NCBI GenBank assembly: GCA_024663395.1
Contig: JANFAH010000007.1
Coordinates: forward strand, 2,046,001-2,110,000
Direction of reading: 5' to 3'
Length of the DNA: 64,000 bases
From: Pisolithus tinctorius
Lineage: Eukaryota > Basidiomycota > Agaricomycetes > Boletales > Pisolithaceae
In this document: positions 11,718 through 20,654 of the stretch, piece after piece
Position numbering within the stretch: position 1 is the first letter of the stretch
Layout of the letters: the number at the start of each line of letters is the position of its first letter
Notes under the pieces: model-generated
Seen by the model: the letters and a program-made list of their open reading frames with translations, nothing else
The model's database searches: none
What the model was told of the DNA's origin: nothing
Made by a program: the position numbers and the translations under genes

Positions 11718-12246
11718 GAATCACCAGCTCCCAAGTTAGGTGGACCCACAGCATCCACTGATCCATCTGTAGACAAGGTAAGTGACTGCAGATGACCAAT
11801 TCAATGCATTCTAATCCTCTAATGTAGGATCTACCTGTTCCTGATCTAGGTGGACCTGCAACACCCACTGGACCATCTGTAGATGAGGCAAGTGGCTGTA
11901 GATGACTGATTCAATGCATTCTAACCTCCAGCACAGGATTTACCAGCTCCTGAGTTAGGTGGGCCCATGGCATCCACTGATCTGTCTGTAGATGAGGTAA
12001 GTGGCCATGGACAACAAATTCAATGCATTCTAACTCTCTAATGTAGGATCTACTGGTTCCTGATCTAGGTGGACCTGTGACACCCACTGGACCATCTGTA
12101 GATGACCAATTCAATGATTTCTAACCTCCAGCATAGGATTTACCAGCTCCCAAGCTAGGTGGACCCACAGTGTCCACTGATCCATCTGTAGATGAGGTAA
12201 GTGGCCATGGACAACCAATTCAATGTGTTCTAACCCTCTAATGTAG
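11718..12246 (+). repeat. tandem array of exon+intron units (about 110 bp each)
   Basis: Five units sit head to tail. Each has a 60 bp exon (20 codons, phase 0) followed by an intron of about 50 bp. Exons are 11,718-11,777, 11,828-11,887, 11,937-11,996, 12,047-12,103 (shortened) and 12,137-12,196. Introns are 11,778-11,827, 11,888-11,936, 11,997-12,046, 12,104-12,136 (damaged) and 12,197-12,246. Two types alternate. Type A encodes DLPAPELGGP-like residues with an intron ending TAATGTAG. Type B encodes DLPVPDLGGP with an intron ending GCACAG or GCATAG. Donors are GTAAGT (one GCAAGT). Unit 4 lost its donor, apparently by deletion between two GTAGATGA repeats. The array leads in frame into the exon at 12,247. 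Confidence 0.8.
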
Positions 12247-13455
12247 GATTTACCAACTCCCAGGTTATATAGAATGGCAGGACCTGCCAACATATGGCAT
12301 GAGCAGAGGACACACCCCATCATTGACATTGAAGCTCTTGCACAATCTGCTGCACATTCACCTATGCACCAGTCCATGGAGTTTATATTGGCCCTCAAAA
12401 ATGCTTCACTCAATGGCAAGGTCAGAAAACTCAATACTGATGCTCTTGAGAGGTTGCAGAACCCCCCTGATGAGGTTGTTACCATCAACAATCCAGGCAT
12501 TCACTTTGCCATATCAACCTACTTAGCCCTTGAGAATGCATCCCAACAGGCATACAACTGGTCTGTGAAGCAGTCCACATTGCCTTTGAGGGCACCCCAG
12601 CTGCAGACTCCATTCTGAGCTTCTATAACATCAAAAAAGTTATCACTACCCACACTGGGGTCATCTCCATTGAACATGACATGTGCTGCAACTCCTGCAT
12701 CACCTATACTGGGCCTTTTTCTCATCTCAAGGCCTGCCCAATGTGTTGCACTTCTTGATGGAAGGAGGAACAGCTTCAAGGAACTTGTGGGAGATTTAAG
12801 GTTGCAGTGCAAACATTCACAATGATCCCAATTGGCCCCAAACTGCAAGCCCTCTATTGGCACAAGGATAGTGCCATCAATATGTGATATCTCACTCAAC
12901 ATGCAGCAGAGTCCTTCAGCAACTACACAAGACTGGTCACATCCCACTAATTGATGACATTGCTATGAGTTGGGACTAACTCAGGGCTGTCCTCAATGGT
13001 GACATCAAACATGATGACACCATTCTCATGGTCTCACCCAACAGAGCCCAGTTGTACAACAGCAAGGATTCAGATTGTGGATGTATATATGGATCATTGT
13101 AAATCTGCCACCAGATAAATGATATCACAAACTCCACATCTGCCCTTGAGGTTTTATTCCTGGCCCCAACAAGCCCAAGAATCTCAACTCATTCCTCTTT
13201 CCTGGCATCCATCATCTCACTGCCCTTCAGGCCAAAGGACTCCCCATCTGGAATGCCCTACCACCACTTGCTATTCCTCTGATATCTATCTACTTTTTAT
13301 GGCTGCAGATGGGCCCAGTTTGATTTATTGGAATGGCATGGTTGGTTTTAGTGGCAAGAACAGTTGTTGCATGCAGTCCACTACTGTAGCTCCATTGCCC
13401 TGCACCATCCTCACCTGGGACAATGGAAATCCCCAGGCTGAGGAGGGCACACCAT
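12247..13455 (+). pseudogene. Tnp2 (CACTA/EnSpm) transposase, N-terminal half
   Basis: From 12,247 the frame reads through a region with NPGIHFAISTYLALENASQQ. After a slip at about 12,600 it continues SILSFYNIKKVITTHTG and EHDMCCNSC, with the paired-Cys block TGPFSHLKACPMC. Next are a stretch with FTMIPIGPKLQALYW, then YIWII with NLPPD (about 13,085-13,115), GGFIPGPNKPKN, and near 13,320 GLIYWNGMVG-like residues followed by SGKN. These are hallmarks of the Transposase_21/tnp2 family, which moves CACTA-type elements. Many stops and slips separate the pieces. The gene is cut at 13,455 by solo LTR B. The C-terminal half is not found downstream on this strand. Confidence 0.7.
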
Positions 13456-15231
13456 TGTGAGTCAAAGTGTGGAAAGGTGGTAAAAACCAACCAAAACCAA
13501 CACCAAAGACAAATAATGAGTGAGTGGTGGTGCACCTCCATGGAACCCAGAGGGCAGAAAAATCTAAGATGGGGTGTTTTTCAAAGAGGAGTGCTCCTGG
13601 CACAAGTCATTGATGAGTTATGCAGGAGTAGGAGGAAATGTGATGAATATGAGGGGGATGCTGACTAGAGTGATGAGCTGCAATGGAATGTGCTCCTGGT
13701 GCAAGCCATTGATGAGTCACACAGGAGTGAATGGATGACTAAGCACAGATGAGACTTCAGATAATGAATGGAGGCAGATAGACCTTGATGGAGCCTCAAC
13801 TACCAAGGATATGAATGATGACAGATAGACTCTTCCAAATGAGCCTCAACTGTCAATGACAAGTTATGCCTGAGAAGCACTGAACTGACTGACTTGATTT
13901 GTGAGTGACTTGATTGCTTCTGATGTAGCTAAGTACAGGGGGTTTGTATACTGTAGGGGAGTGCAACCTATGACAAACAAGGCACAAATGGTTGGTAAGT
14001 AATGAGTAAGGACTGTAAGCAATGAGTAATCATGATGAGTAAGCAAGAAATGAAAAGTAAGCAATCCAAAGAGGATTGGTAAGTATTGACAACTAACAAG
14101 TCAAGGACAGTCAGAATATCACAGTATGAGTCAAAGAACATCAGAAACTGAGTAAGTGCACTGATATCACATTAGGAGGTGGCAATGCATGTCAGATCTT
14201 GGCAGAGACATCACTAGATCAAAAGATGGGATGACAGATGGGCAGTGTTTCCAGATAGGGAAGTATTAATTCCAGAATTGAAGGGCATGGGTCAGGTGTC
14301 AAAGGGGTTGGGCATTGGGGGTCTGTGGGGTAATGAGGGCATAGGTGATCATGTCTCCCACCCATTCATCCTCTCAGCAAAGTTAACAAAACACTTCATG
14401 AACAGGGCTCTGACAGAGGAGAAGGAGAAGGGGGGACATCTTCTGTTGGATCTTGCAGTAAGAAGGCAAGATGCATGTCATACTCATCATGGATGTGATC
14501 AGGGAGGCTGGAGAACAGTAGATTATACTGCAGCTGTTGCAATGTGGGGAGAATGATGGATGAGATTGGAATAAAGATGTTGCAGGGAGCAGGGAGGAAG
14601 GATCCATATGCTTCATCAAGTGGGGACACCAAAATGACCACATAAGACCTTTCTAACTGTGTGACAGCCCTGAGGTGACCAAAGAATGTCCTTCTGGAGG
14701 TCATACTGACAAGGAGAACATGCTGACCAAGCTGCATGGGATGAGATGGGGCTGACAATGATGGGATGAACCAGGGGGCTTCAGGACAGAAGCTGGTGGG
14801 AATGCCTGGCAGATATACATAACCACCATCTCTGATGGACTTAGCAAAATGAGTGTCTGATGGATGGAGTGCTGTAGAAATGTATAGGGTGTGAGGATCC
14901 TTTCCAAAACCAGAAGGCAGAATCATGTGGCTGGGCACTTTAAGTGAGCATGAGAACAGGGTTGACATCTTTGGAAATGGTGGAGGTATGACAAAAACTG
15001 GAATGCTGTACACAGGCACTAAAAACTTTTGACATGTGCTTAACTCACTTCCTCTTTTCTCTTTAGCACTGATGACTCATTCTTGTGTGAAGGGTGACTG
15101 CTCATGTCCAGCAGTCTTTCTATGCATGAGGGCTTTAGTCTCCATCTCCATTCATGGCATGGCATGCAACTTGTCAACAAATTAGGCAGAGTCAGCTGTA
15201 ACCATGTCCACAACACCTTTGGTGTGTGACA
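13456..15231 (-). mobile_element. long solo LTR, copy B
   Basis: It has TG..CA ends (TGTGAGTCAAAG at the left, GGTGTGTGACA at the right), and by its TATA and U3 order it lies on the minus strand. It shares most of its length with copies A, C and D. The 4-bp flanks (CCAT and CTGT) agree poorly, so the target duplication is weak for this copy. It cuts the Tnp2 N-terminal half. The U3 contains the longest version of the shared reading frame. Confidence 0.65.
14396..15019 (-). other. shared U3 reading frame of the long-LTR family (207 codons here)
   Basis: Inside LTR B, in the LTR's own sense direction, an open frame covers 15,019-14,396. Related frames occur at the same place in copy C (25,441-24,772, in two pieces), copy D (38,451-37,999) and, broken, copy A (3,439-3,937). 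Shared residues include ILPSKFGKD-like, STALHPSD, YLPGIPTSF, LERSYVV, YGSFLPAP and a Pro-rich acidic end. There is no signal peptide or domain I recognise. It lies several hundred bases upstream of the TATA box. It could be a coding gene carried in the LTR or a chance frame kept by common descent. Confidence 0.4.
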
Positions 15232-15739
15232 CTGTCCTGACCTTGGAAGTACTATGTTCATTTGTTTGATCCCTCCATTCTCCCCATTGAAATCATGCAT
15301 AGGAGGGAAGCAATGGAAAGGTATGAGGATAGGCTTGAGAAGGGGGGGAAGCACTATAGGCTAGCTTGAGTTTTATGATACCTACAATTTGTTTTGTCAT
15401 ACTTGTATGTTCATACTGTCAATGCATTTGATATCTGAATGCTCACAAAAAGGTTGAATTGAAATGTAGCTGCAGTAACAAATTAGTTTGATGTACACAC
15501 TATTCAACATCCTCATGTCCATCATCTTCATCATCTCTTTCAACATACAACTGTATGGAACCCCCCAGTCAGATACATCAAATCCTGGCCTTTCCATCAT
15601 ACAATACACCAGCTCTGCAGCAAGACCACCTGCTGCAGGATCATCACAATGATGCTAATAATTTGTTTGACATGAATTATGGATATAGTGTTGAGCAGCT
15701 GGGATGCTAAGAGAATATGATTTGAAAGTTTCAGTAAAT

Positions 15740-17000
15740 CTTTTTCAGGTGCAAAATACAAGTGAATGATCACAACATCAGTGAAAGTCCAGTTACCATC
15801 TGCAGCTTGAACTGGCAGCCTAGTAAAATATTGGACTTCAGCACAGTAGGTTATACTGTCACAAAGACACTACATGAAGAGCCAGTTAGCATTGTGATCA
15901 CATTCAGTAGGATGATGTACCTACCTTTATATTGTGTGAGACACAAAGTTGTTCTGGAGGTTGAAGACTCTCTCTCCAAGCTGAGTATGCAACCTGGCCA
16001 TTTGGAAGATGAATTTGAGCCCACTTTGGCAAACATTACCCAGGCCTGAGAAATAGCATGATGGCACACCTTCATCACTGCAGGGAAGGATTGAGGTCTT
16101 GGAACATTTATGAAGCAGAGTGAAGCCATCATGGAGATCAAGGGAGCTGTAAGGTAGTCCCTTGACTGAGTCATTGAGCTTGGGTATGATGGAGACGAGC
16201 AAGTTGACTTGACATCAGTGAATGCTCTTGCAAGAGAGATTTGCATAGGGCTTGGAGGGCTGGTGAATCTGTTCACCAAGACTCCCAATGGTCCATTCCA
16301 TGGTCCATTGTGCATAACAGATGGGAGGACCTTTATGAATTGCCTCTGGTACAAGATGAATGACTTGGTGTACACAAGGGCACACAAAATGGATATGGCA
16401 CTCATGAAGCTGGGAATAGATAGACTCAAACTCACATTCCCAGCTGCAGAGGAGCACATGCATGTCAAGGAGTTGTTCTTCTGTCAATGTGTGTTGGCAC
16501 ATGATCTGAAGCCTGTGAACTAACTTGCAGTAATTCACCCAGTACAATCTGGGCAGGAGGTCATAGAGGAGAATTGGCACAACAGTAAATATGTACAGCT
16601 GGAACTCCCAGGTCTTGAATTGCATATTAATTTTTTTGGGGATGTTATGAGGCTTGCAATTGTAAGCAGTGGGGAGATGATGACCTGCTTGCTCAACAGC
16701 CACTCCGTGCTCACACCAACTTCTTCATAGGCTAAAACAGCCCATGGCCACATCTCCAGACTGTTGCCTGCTATGTGATTGATGGTGCCATGCCAGAGGG
16801 AGATGAGAAGGTCACTGATGTTTCCAGCAAGATGCATGATATCAGTTGTCATACAGTGAGGGATGCCAAGAGAACAAGTTGGCTGGAGGGCAAGAATGAG
16901 AGGCAGTTTGGTGAGGCCAGTGTCAGTTTTCTTCTCATCTCATTGCATGGCAACAATAGTTCCAAGATTGTCAGCATACTTGGCACATCCACCTAGTGGG
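15740..17000 (-). pseudogene. Tnp2 (CACTA/EnSpm) transposase, C-terminal half
   Basis: Minus-strand pieces read GIPHCMTTDIMHLAGNIS-like residues followed by LLISLWHGTIN (near 16,870-16,780). Then come KTWEFQLYIFTVVPILLYDL (16,620), YWVNYCKLVHRL, HFVCPCVHQVIHL, CYAQWTMEWTIGSLGEQI and QPSKPYANL (about 16,230), and a tail near 16,200-15,800 (LVSIIPKLND, DEGVPSC, AEVQYFTRLP). The TMExTIG-type block matches the C-terminal domain of Tnp2 proteins. It faces the N-terminal half at 12.2-13.5 kb, so either two elements lie here or one was inverted. Frame breaks show it is dead. Confidence 0.65.
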
Positions 17001-17720
17001 AGATTGAACACATCGATCTCAGCATGATTGCTGCAATGGACACAGCAGTTGTGAGGTCAGAATAGCACTAGGTAGTAGTGTTTGCCATTTGTTTTGCAAC
17101 TGCTGATGGCACCACAATACCTGCATCAATTGTTAGATTTGACTAGATTTCAAATAATCTACTTACAGACTTGTGTCACAATCAGAATCCTCCAACATGA
17201 CACTACACTCGCTGGATTCTTTGAGCTTGGGAGTAATGGCCTGGCAGGCCTCATGCTTGGGTTCTTTGAGCTTTGAAGCAGTAAAGTCCTGGCTTGCCTC
17301 CTCCAACTTGATGGGATCCTTGTATTCCAGCATGATGTTCTCAAGTGGCACAGGTTGTGCAATGGGTTCCTTGACTCAAAAATGGCTGTGTTTGTGGAAT
17401 TCAGGGTGTTTGATGCATAACAAAATCCTCTAACAAGTTCAATAAGATTAGCAAAGTCAAAAAGGAGATTGGGAGAAAACTTACTTTAGTTCCAGGAGAA
17501 GGCATGTCCAATGAAAAGGTATAGGCATCCTAGTCAGAAGAAAGGCCTTTGACATTACTGACCATTGTAATAGTCAGAGTGGGAGTGAATGTCAAATTAG
17601 TCAGGGGCAACATTTCATTATGTTTAAGGTAACAAGGTACTTCATAGCAGTTAATAAGGTATGGGAAAATAACCTCAGCCAAATCTTCAGAGTTGTGTCC
17701 TCCCCTGTCTCTAGATCACC
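17001..17720. other. spacer between Tnp2 relic and split five-exon gene
   Basis: CpG-poor DNA. A minus frame (17,351-17,163) rich in E, K and S could be an upstream Tnp2 exon. It may also hold a divergent promoter for the plus-strand gene at 17,721. No firm call. Confidence 0.25.
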
Positions 17721-18585
17721 ATGTACTCCCTCAATGCCAGCAACTCATGCTTTGGCTTCAACAACAGCTCATCATTCTCACCTCAGTCTGGTGACCCATT
17801 CTTGGCCCCAACAGGCAACTGCATCAACAATAATTCAATATTTTCTTCTTTGCAGCATAATAGTCCCAGTGTCCTACCCTCTCAACAACAGCCATTTACA
17901 CAATATTCACCCCAGGCTTCAATTAATCAAGTTAATGTAAGTATAGTGAGTTAAAACTAGGTGCTTACCATGTTTTAGAGTGCATATATGCAGCAGGAGT
18001 CATGCATCACCTTTCTGCAAGATATTTGCAATGTGCTGGAACAGCATTTGGTCAAGGTAACCACAGAACATGACACAATCAAGTAAGACATTAGTTTACA
18101 GGCTGTCTAATGCTAACCATTACACAGGAACCTCTTTGACAAACTCACAAATGTAGTCAACTCAGGAACATGTGATCCAAGTTTACTTGGGAGTAACTTG
18201 CCTCTACAGCTTCCAATGACCACAGGCATGAAACCTCTGACATGCAAGACACACCCAAAGGTGCTATTCTGGACAAGAAAAGGCTATGAAGACTGGTTGG
18301 ACTCCCCAGAGGCTGGAGGGAGCAATTATGGTCTGTATGCATACCTTGAAAATGAAAACAGCAACATTCCAGCCTCAGAAATGCTAACCAAAATTCAAAG
18401 AGCTCTATCTGCAGGGTAGATCAAACTTACCCAGTGCAAAATAGCACTAGATACTTGGGGTAGGGTGAGCATGACTGCCCTCCAATTCATATGGGCACAT
18501 ATGGAGAAAGACTTCCCTCTGTTCAAGCTCACAGAAAGTGGCTGGAAACTCAAGCATCTGTGTATGAAGACATACTCAGCCTGGA
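17721..18585 (+). pseudogene. five-exon gene of unknown function, 5' part (split by the chromovirus)
   Basis: It begins at an ATG (17,721). Exons are 17,721-17,936, 17,979-18,082 and 18,128-18,585, the last broken by the chromovirus and resumed at 29,244. Introns have GTAAGT..TTTTAG and GTAAGA..ACACAG ends. Exon 1 is rich in S, N, P and Q; exon 3 has KTHPKVLFWTRKGYEDW and LKLTESGWK-type segments. With exons 4 and 5 the phases close exactly to 410 codons. One in-frame TAG (18,417-18,419) is present. I do not recognise the family. It may be a second gene of a CACTA element, because a Tnp2 relic lies divergently next to it, but that is a guess. Confidence 0.6.
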
Positions 18586-19321
18586 TGTCATAACCATGCA
18601 TTCACTCTAAGTCTTTACTCACTCTGCACCCTCTTCTGCCAGTCATTCACTCACTCTGCACCAACTCTGCCCACCTTCTATCATCTATGAACCATCTCCA
18701 CTCCAACTGCTGTCAGACTTGTGTTGCTCTCCTACCAGACTGAGCGGACCGTTCTCTGAGTGGTCATGTGACTACCTTTGGACTTCTCCCTGACAGTGTG
18801 CAGTCAGGTACTCTGCAGCACATGCACCACATGGTCCAGCATCTGGACTGTTTCCTTTTCTGGGTGTTCTATGTTACCCATTCATATGTCCTCCATCTAC
18901 CCTTCATTCATCATCTAGGAAGTTTTTACTTGAAAATTTCTGGGTCTCCATATGTCAGTTCTGATTCTGGTTACTGTACCTCTGTAACAGTATAAAAGCA
19001 TGTATTGTACTCCACTGTTCTTCAGTATGAATATCAACTTAGTTCCTACTCCTTCTGTCTCTGACTTCTGCCTGTTGGAGTTATCTCTGACTCTCCATCT
19101 GTACTCTCCCTCTGAAATATGAGGGCTGAGATTGTGCAAGGGGGTAGCACATGAGCTAAACCTGACACCCTCACTCTGCTCTGCCTTTGTCTTTGGCAGT
19201 CTTTGTTCCTGCCAACACTCTGCTAGTCGGAGTTCTGTTCCTGTGTGTTGGACTTGCTTCTGAACCACTCTCTAGACCTTGCTTAGCATCAGAGTTGGTC
19301 AGAGTAGGCCTGGATTTGACA
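18586..19321 (+). repeat. chromovirus 5' LTR
   Basis: TGTCATAACC..TTGACA. TATAAAAG at 18,991-18,998; likely RNA start at AGTATGAATAT (19,024-19,034). Differences from the 3' LTR are mostly TG/CA pairs at former CpG sites. Confidence 0.93.
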
Positions 19322-19323
19322 GT

Positions 19324-19334
19324 ATATTCATACT
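19324..19334 (+). promoter_or_regulatory. self-priming primer binding site
   Basis: ATATTCATACT at 19,324-19,334, two bases after the 5' LTR, is the exact reverse complement of AGTATGAATAT at 19,024-19,034. That 11-mer lies 33 bases after the TATA box, where the RNA should start. Tf1/sushi-type elements prime reverse transcription by folding the first 11 bases of their own mRNA onto such a site. No tRNA-like PBS is seen. Confidence 0.8.
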
Positions 19335-19587
19335 CACACTTGTACGATCTTGTTTTCTGTCCTCCAAAAAACTTACACCATTATGAGAACTTGAGCTCAA
19401 TCTCAAAGAGAGGTCACTGAGAACCTCGCTGTAGTGCTAGCTAATCCACGTTGACTCCCTTCCATTGTTGAACAATTCCAATCTTTCTCTGCTCAACACC
19501 GCTCTTGTGCTGAAGGCAAAAGTGCTTCACAAGCTGGTCACTCCAACCTCCACCCATCCACCTTCCATACTCCGCCTCCTCATAACT

Positions 19588-20654
19588 GAGATGATAGACC
19601 TGACCCCAACCCTGATTATCCTGATGGTGATCCCAACAGCAGGGGCAGCAGTGACAGGGATATCCCTGAAGACCTGGCTGAGCCACCAGAGGATCCCCTT
19701 GTAGCTCTTGCTAGAGCTGTCCATGTGCTTGTGTGGTCTAGTTCATGCACTGGGGACTCTGCTCTGAAAACCAAAGTCTGCGAGCCTGACACCTTTGATG
19801 GCTCCAACCCTAAGAAACTCCACAAGTTCCTCATACAATGCAAGTTGAACTTCCAAGACCACCCCCGTGCATTCCGCTCCAACAGAGCCAAGGTCACCTT
19901 TGCTCAGTCTTACCTCAAGGGTATGGCTCTGGCTTGGTTTGAACCAGACCTACTAAATCCCAACAACTATGACCACCCACTCTGGATGGACAACTACCAT
20001 GAGTTCTTACAAGAACTCACAACTAATTTTGGTCTGCATGATGCCATAGTGGATGCCACCCAACAACTCAAGAACCTCACCATGAAAGATGGTTCTTGAA
20101 TTACCAAATACGTCATGGAGTTCAATCGCTGGGCTTCACAAGTCAAGGACTATGGTGTTGGTGCACTCCACCACCGCTTCTATAGCAGACTTCCAGACTG
20201 CATCAAGGATGAGATCACTTGCATCAGAAAGCCTTCTACCCTCACACAACTCTGCAAACTCGCCCAGACCACCGATGCATGCTACTGGGAGTGCAAAGCA
20301 GAAATCTTGCACACCACCAAGTCCACCTCCAACAAGTCACAGTCTTCCAACTCCAACAGTAAACCTAAATCATCGTCCTCCTCCTCCTCTGCTCCAAAAT
20401 CCAATGCCAAGGGCAAGGGTAAACAGAAAGATCTGCCCAAGTCTGATATTGCCCATCTTCTGGGCAAGGATGGCAAACTCACCTCCACTGAATGACAGTG
20501 CAGGATGAAAAACAACCTCTACCTCTTCTGTGGTGAGACTGGCCACTCTGCCAAGGACTGTCCCAAGTCCACCTCCTGTGCAGCCAAAGCCCATGCAGCT
20601 ACAGCTGGAACTCCACCTCCTCCAACTGCAGAGAAGGCAGAGCCAAAAAATTAG
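19588..20654 (+). pseudogene. gag: chromovirus gag (capsid + zinc knuckle)
   Basis: One frame runs from just after a TGA near 19,586 to a TAG at 20,652-20,654. It shows an acidic PDYPDGDPNSR-like start, then the capsid-type region with TFDGSNPKKLHKFL, AKVTFAQSYLKGMAL and LWMDNYHEFLQEL, then FNRWASQVKDY and LPDCIKDEI. A K/S-rich linker and a CCHC knuckle near 20,520-20,560 follow. In-frame TGAs sit at 20,097-20,099 and 20,493-20,495, both where CGA (Arg) fits. The first knuckle cysteine is Tyr (TAC at 20,520-20,522; one G to A from TGC). It packages the element RNA in live copies; this copy cannot. Confidence 0.85.
20645..20651 (+). promoter_or_regulatory. candidate -1 frameshift site between gag and pol
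   Basis: A-AAA-AAT in the gag frame, directly before the gag TAG. A one-base backward slip puts translation in the pol frame, which is open from TTA at 20,651 onward. The placement fits programmed -1 frameshifting; a downstream RNA fold was not examined. Confidence 0.5.

Noticed and set aside
11718..12246. The regular repeat spacing could suggest a CRISPR-like or simple minisatellite array.
   Set aside because: Units contain splice sites and open exons, the organism is a fungus, and there are no unique spacers.
13456..15231. The shared 1.6-1.85 kb repeat as a terminal-inverted-repeat DNA transposon.
   Set aside because: Ends are TG..CA with only short inverted similarity, a TATA box lies within, and copy D has a 4-bp duplication; an LTR fits better.
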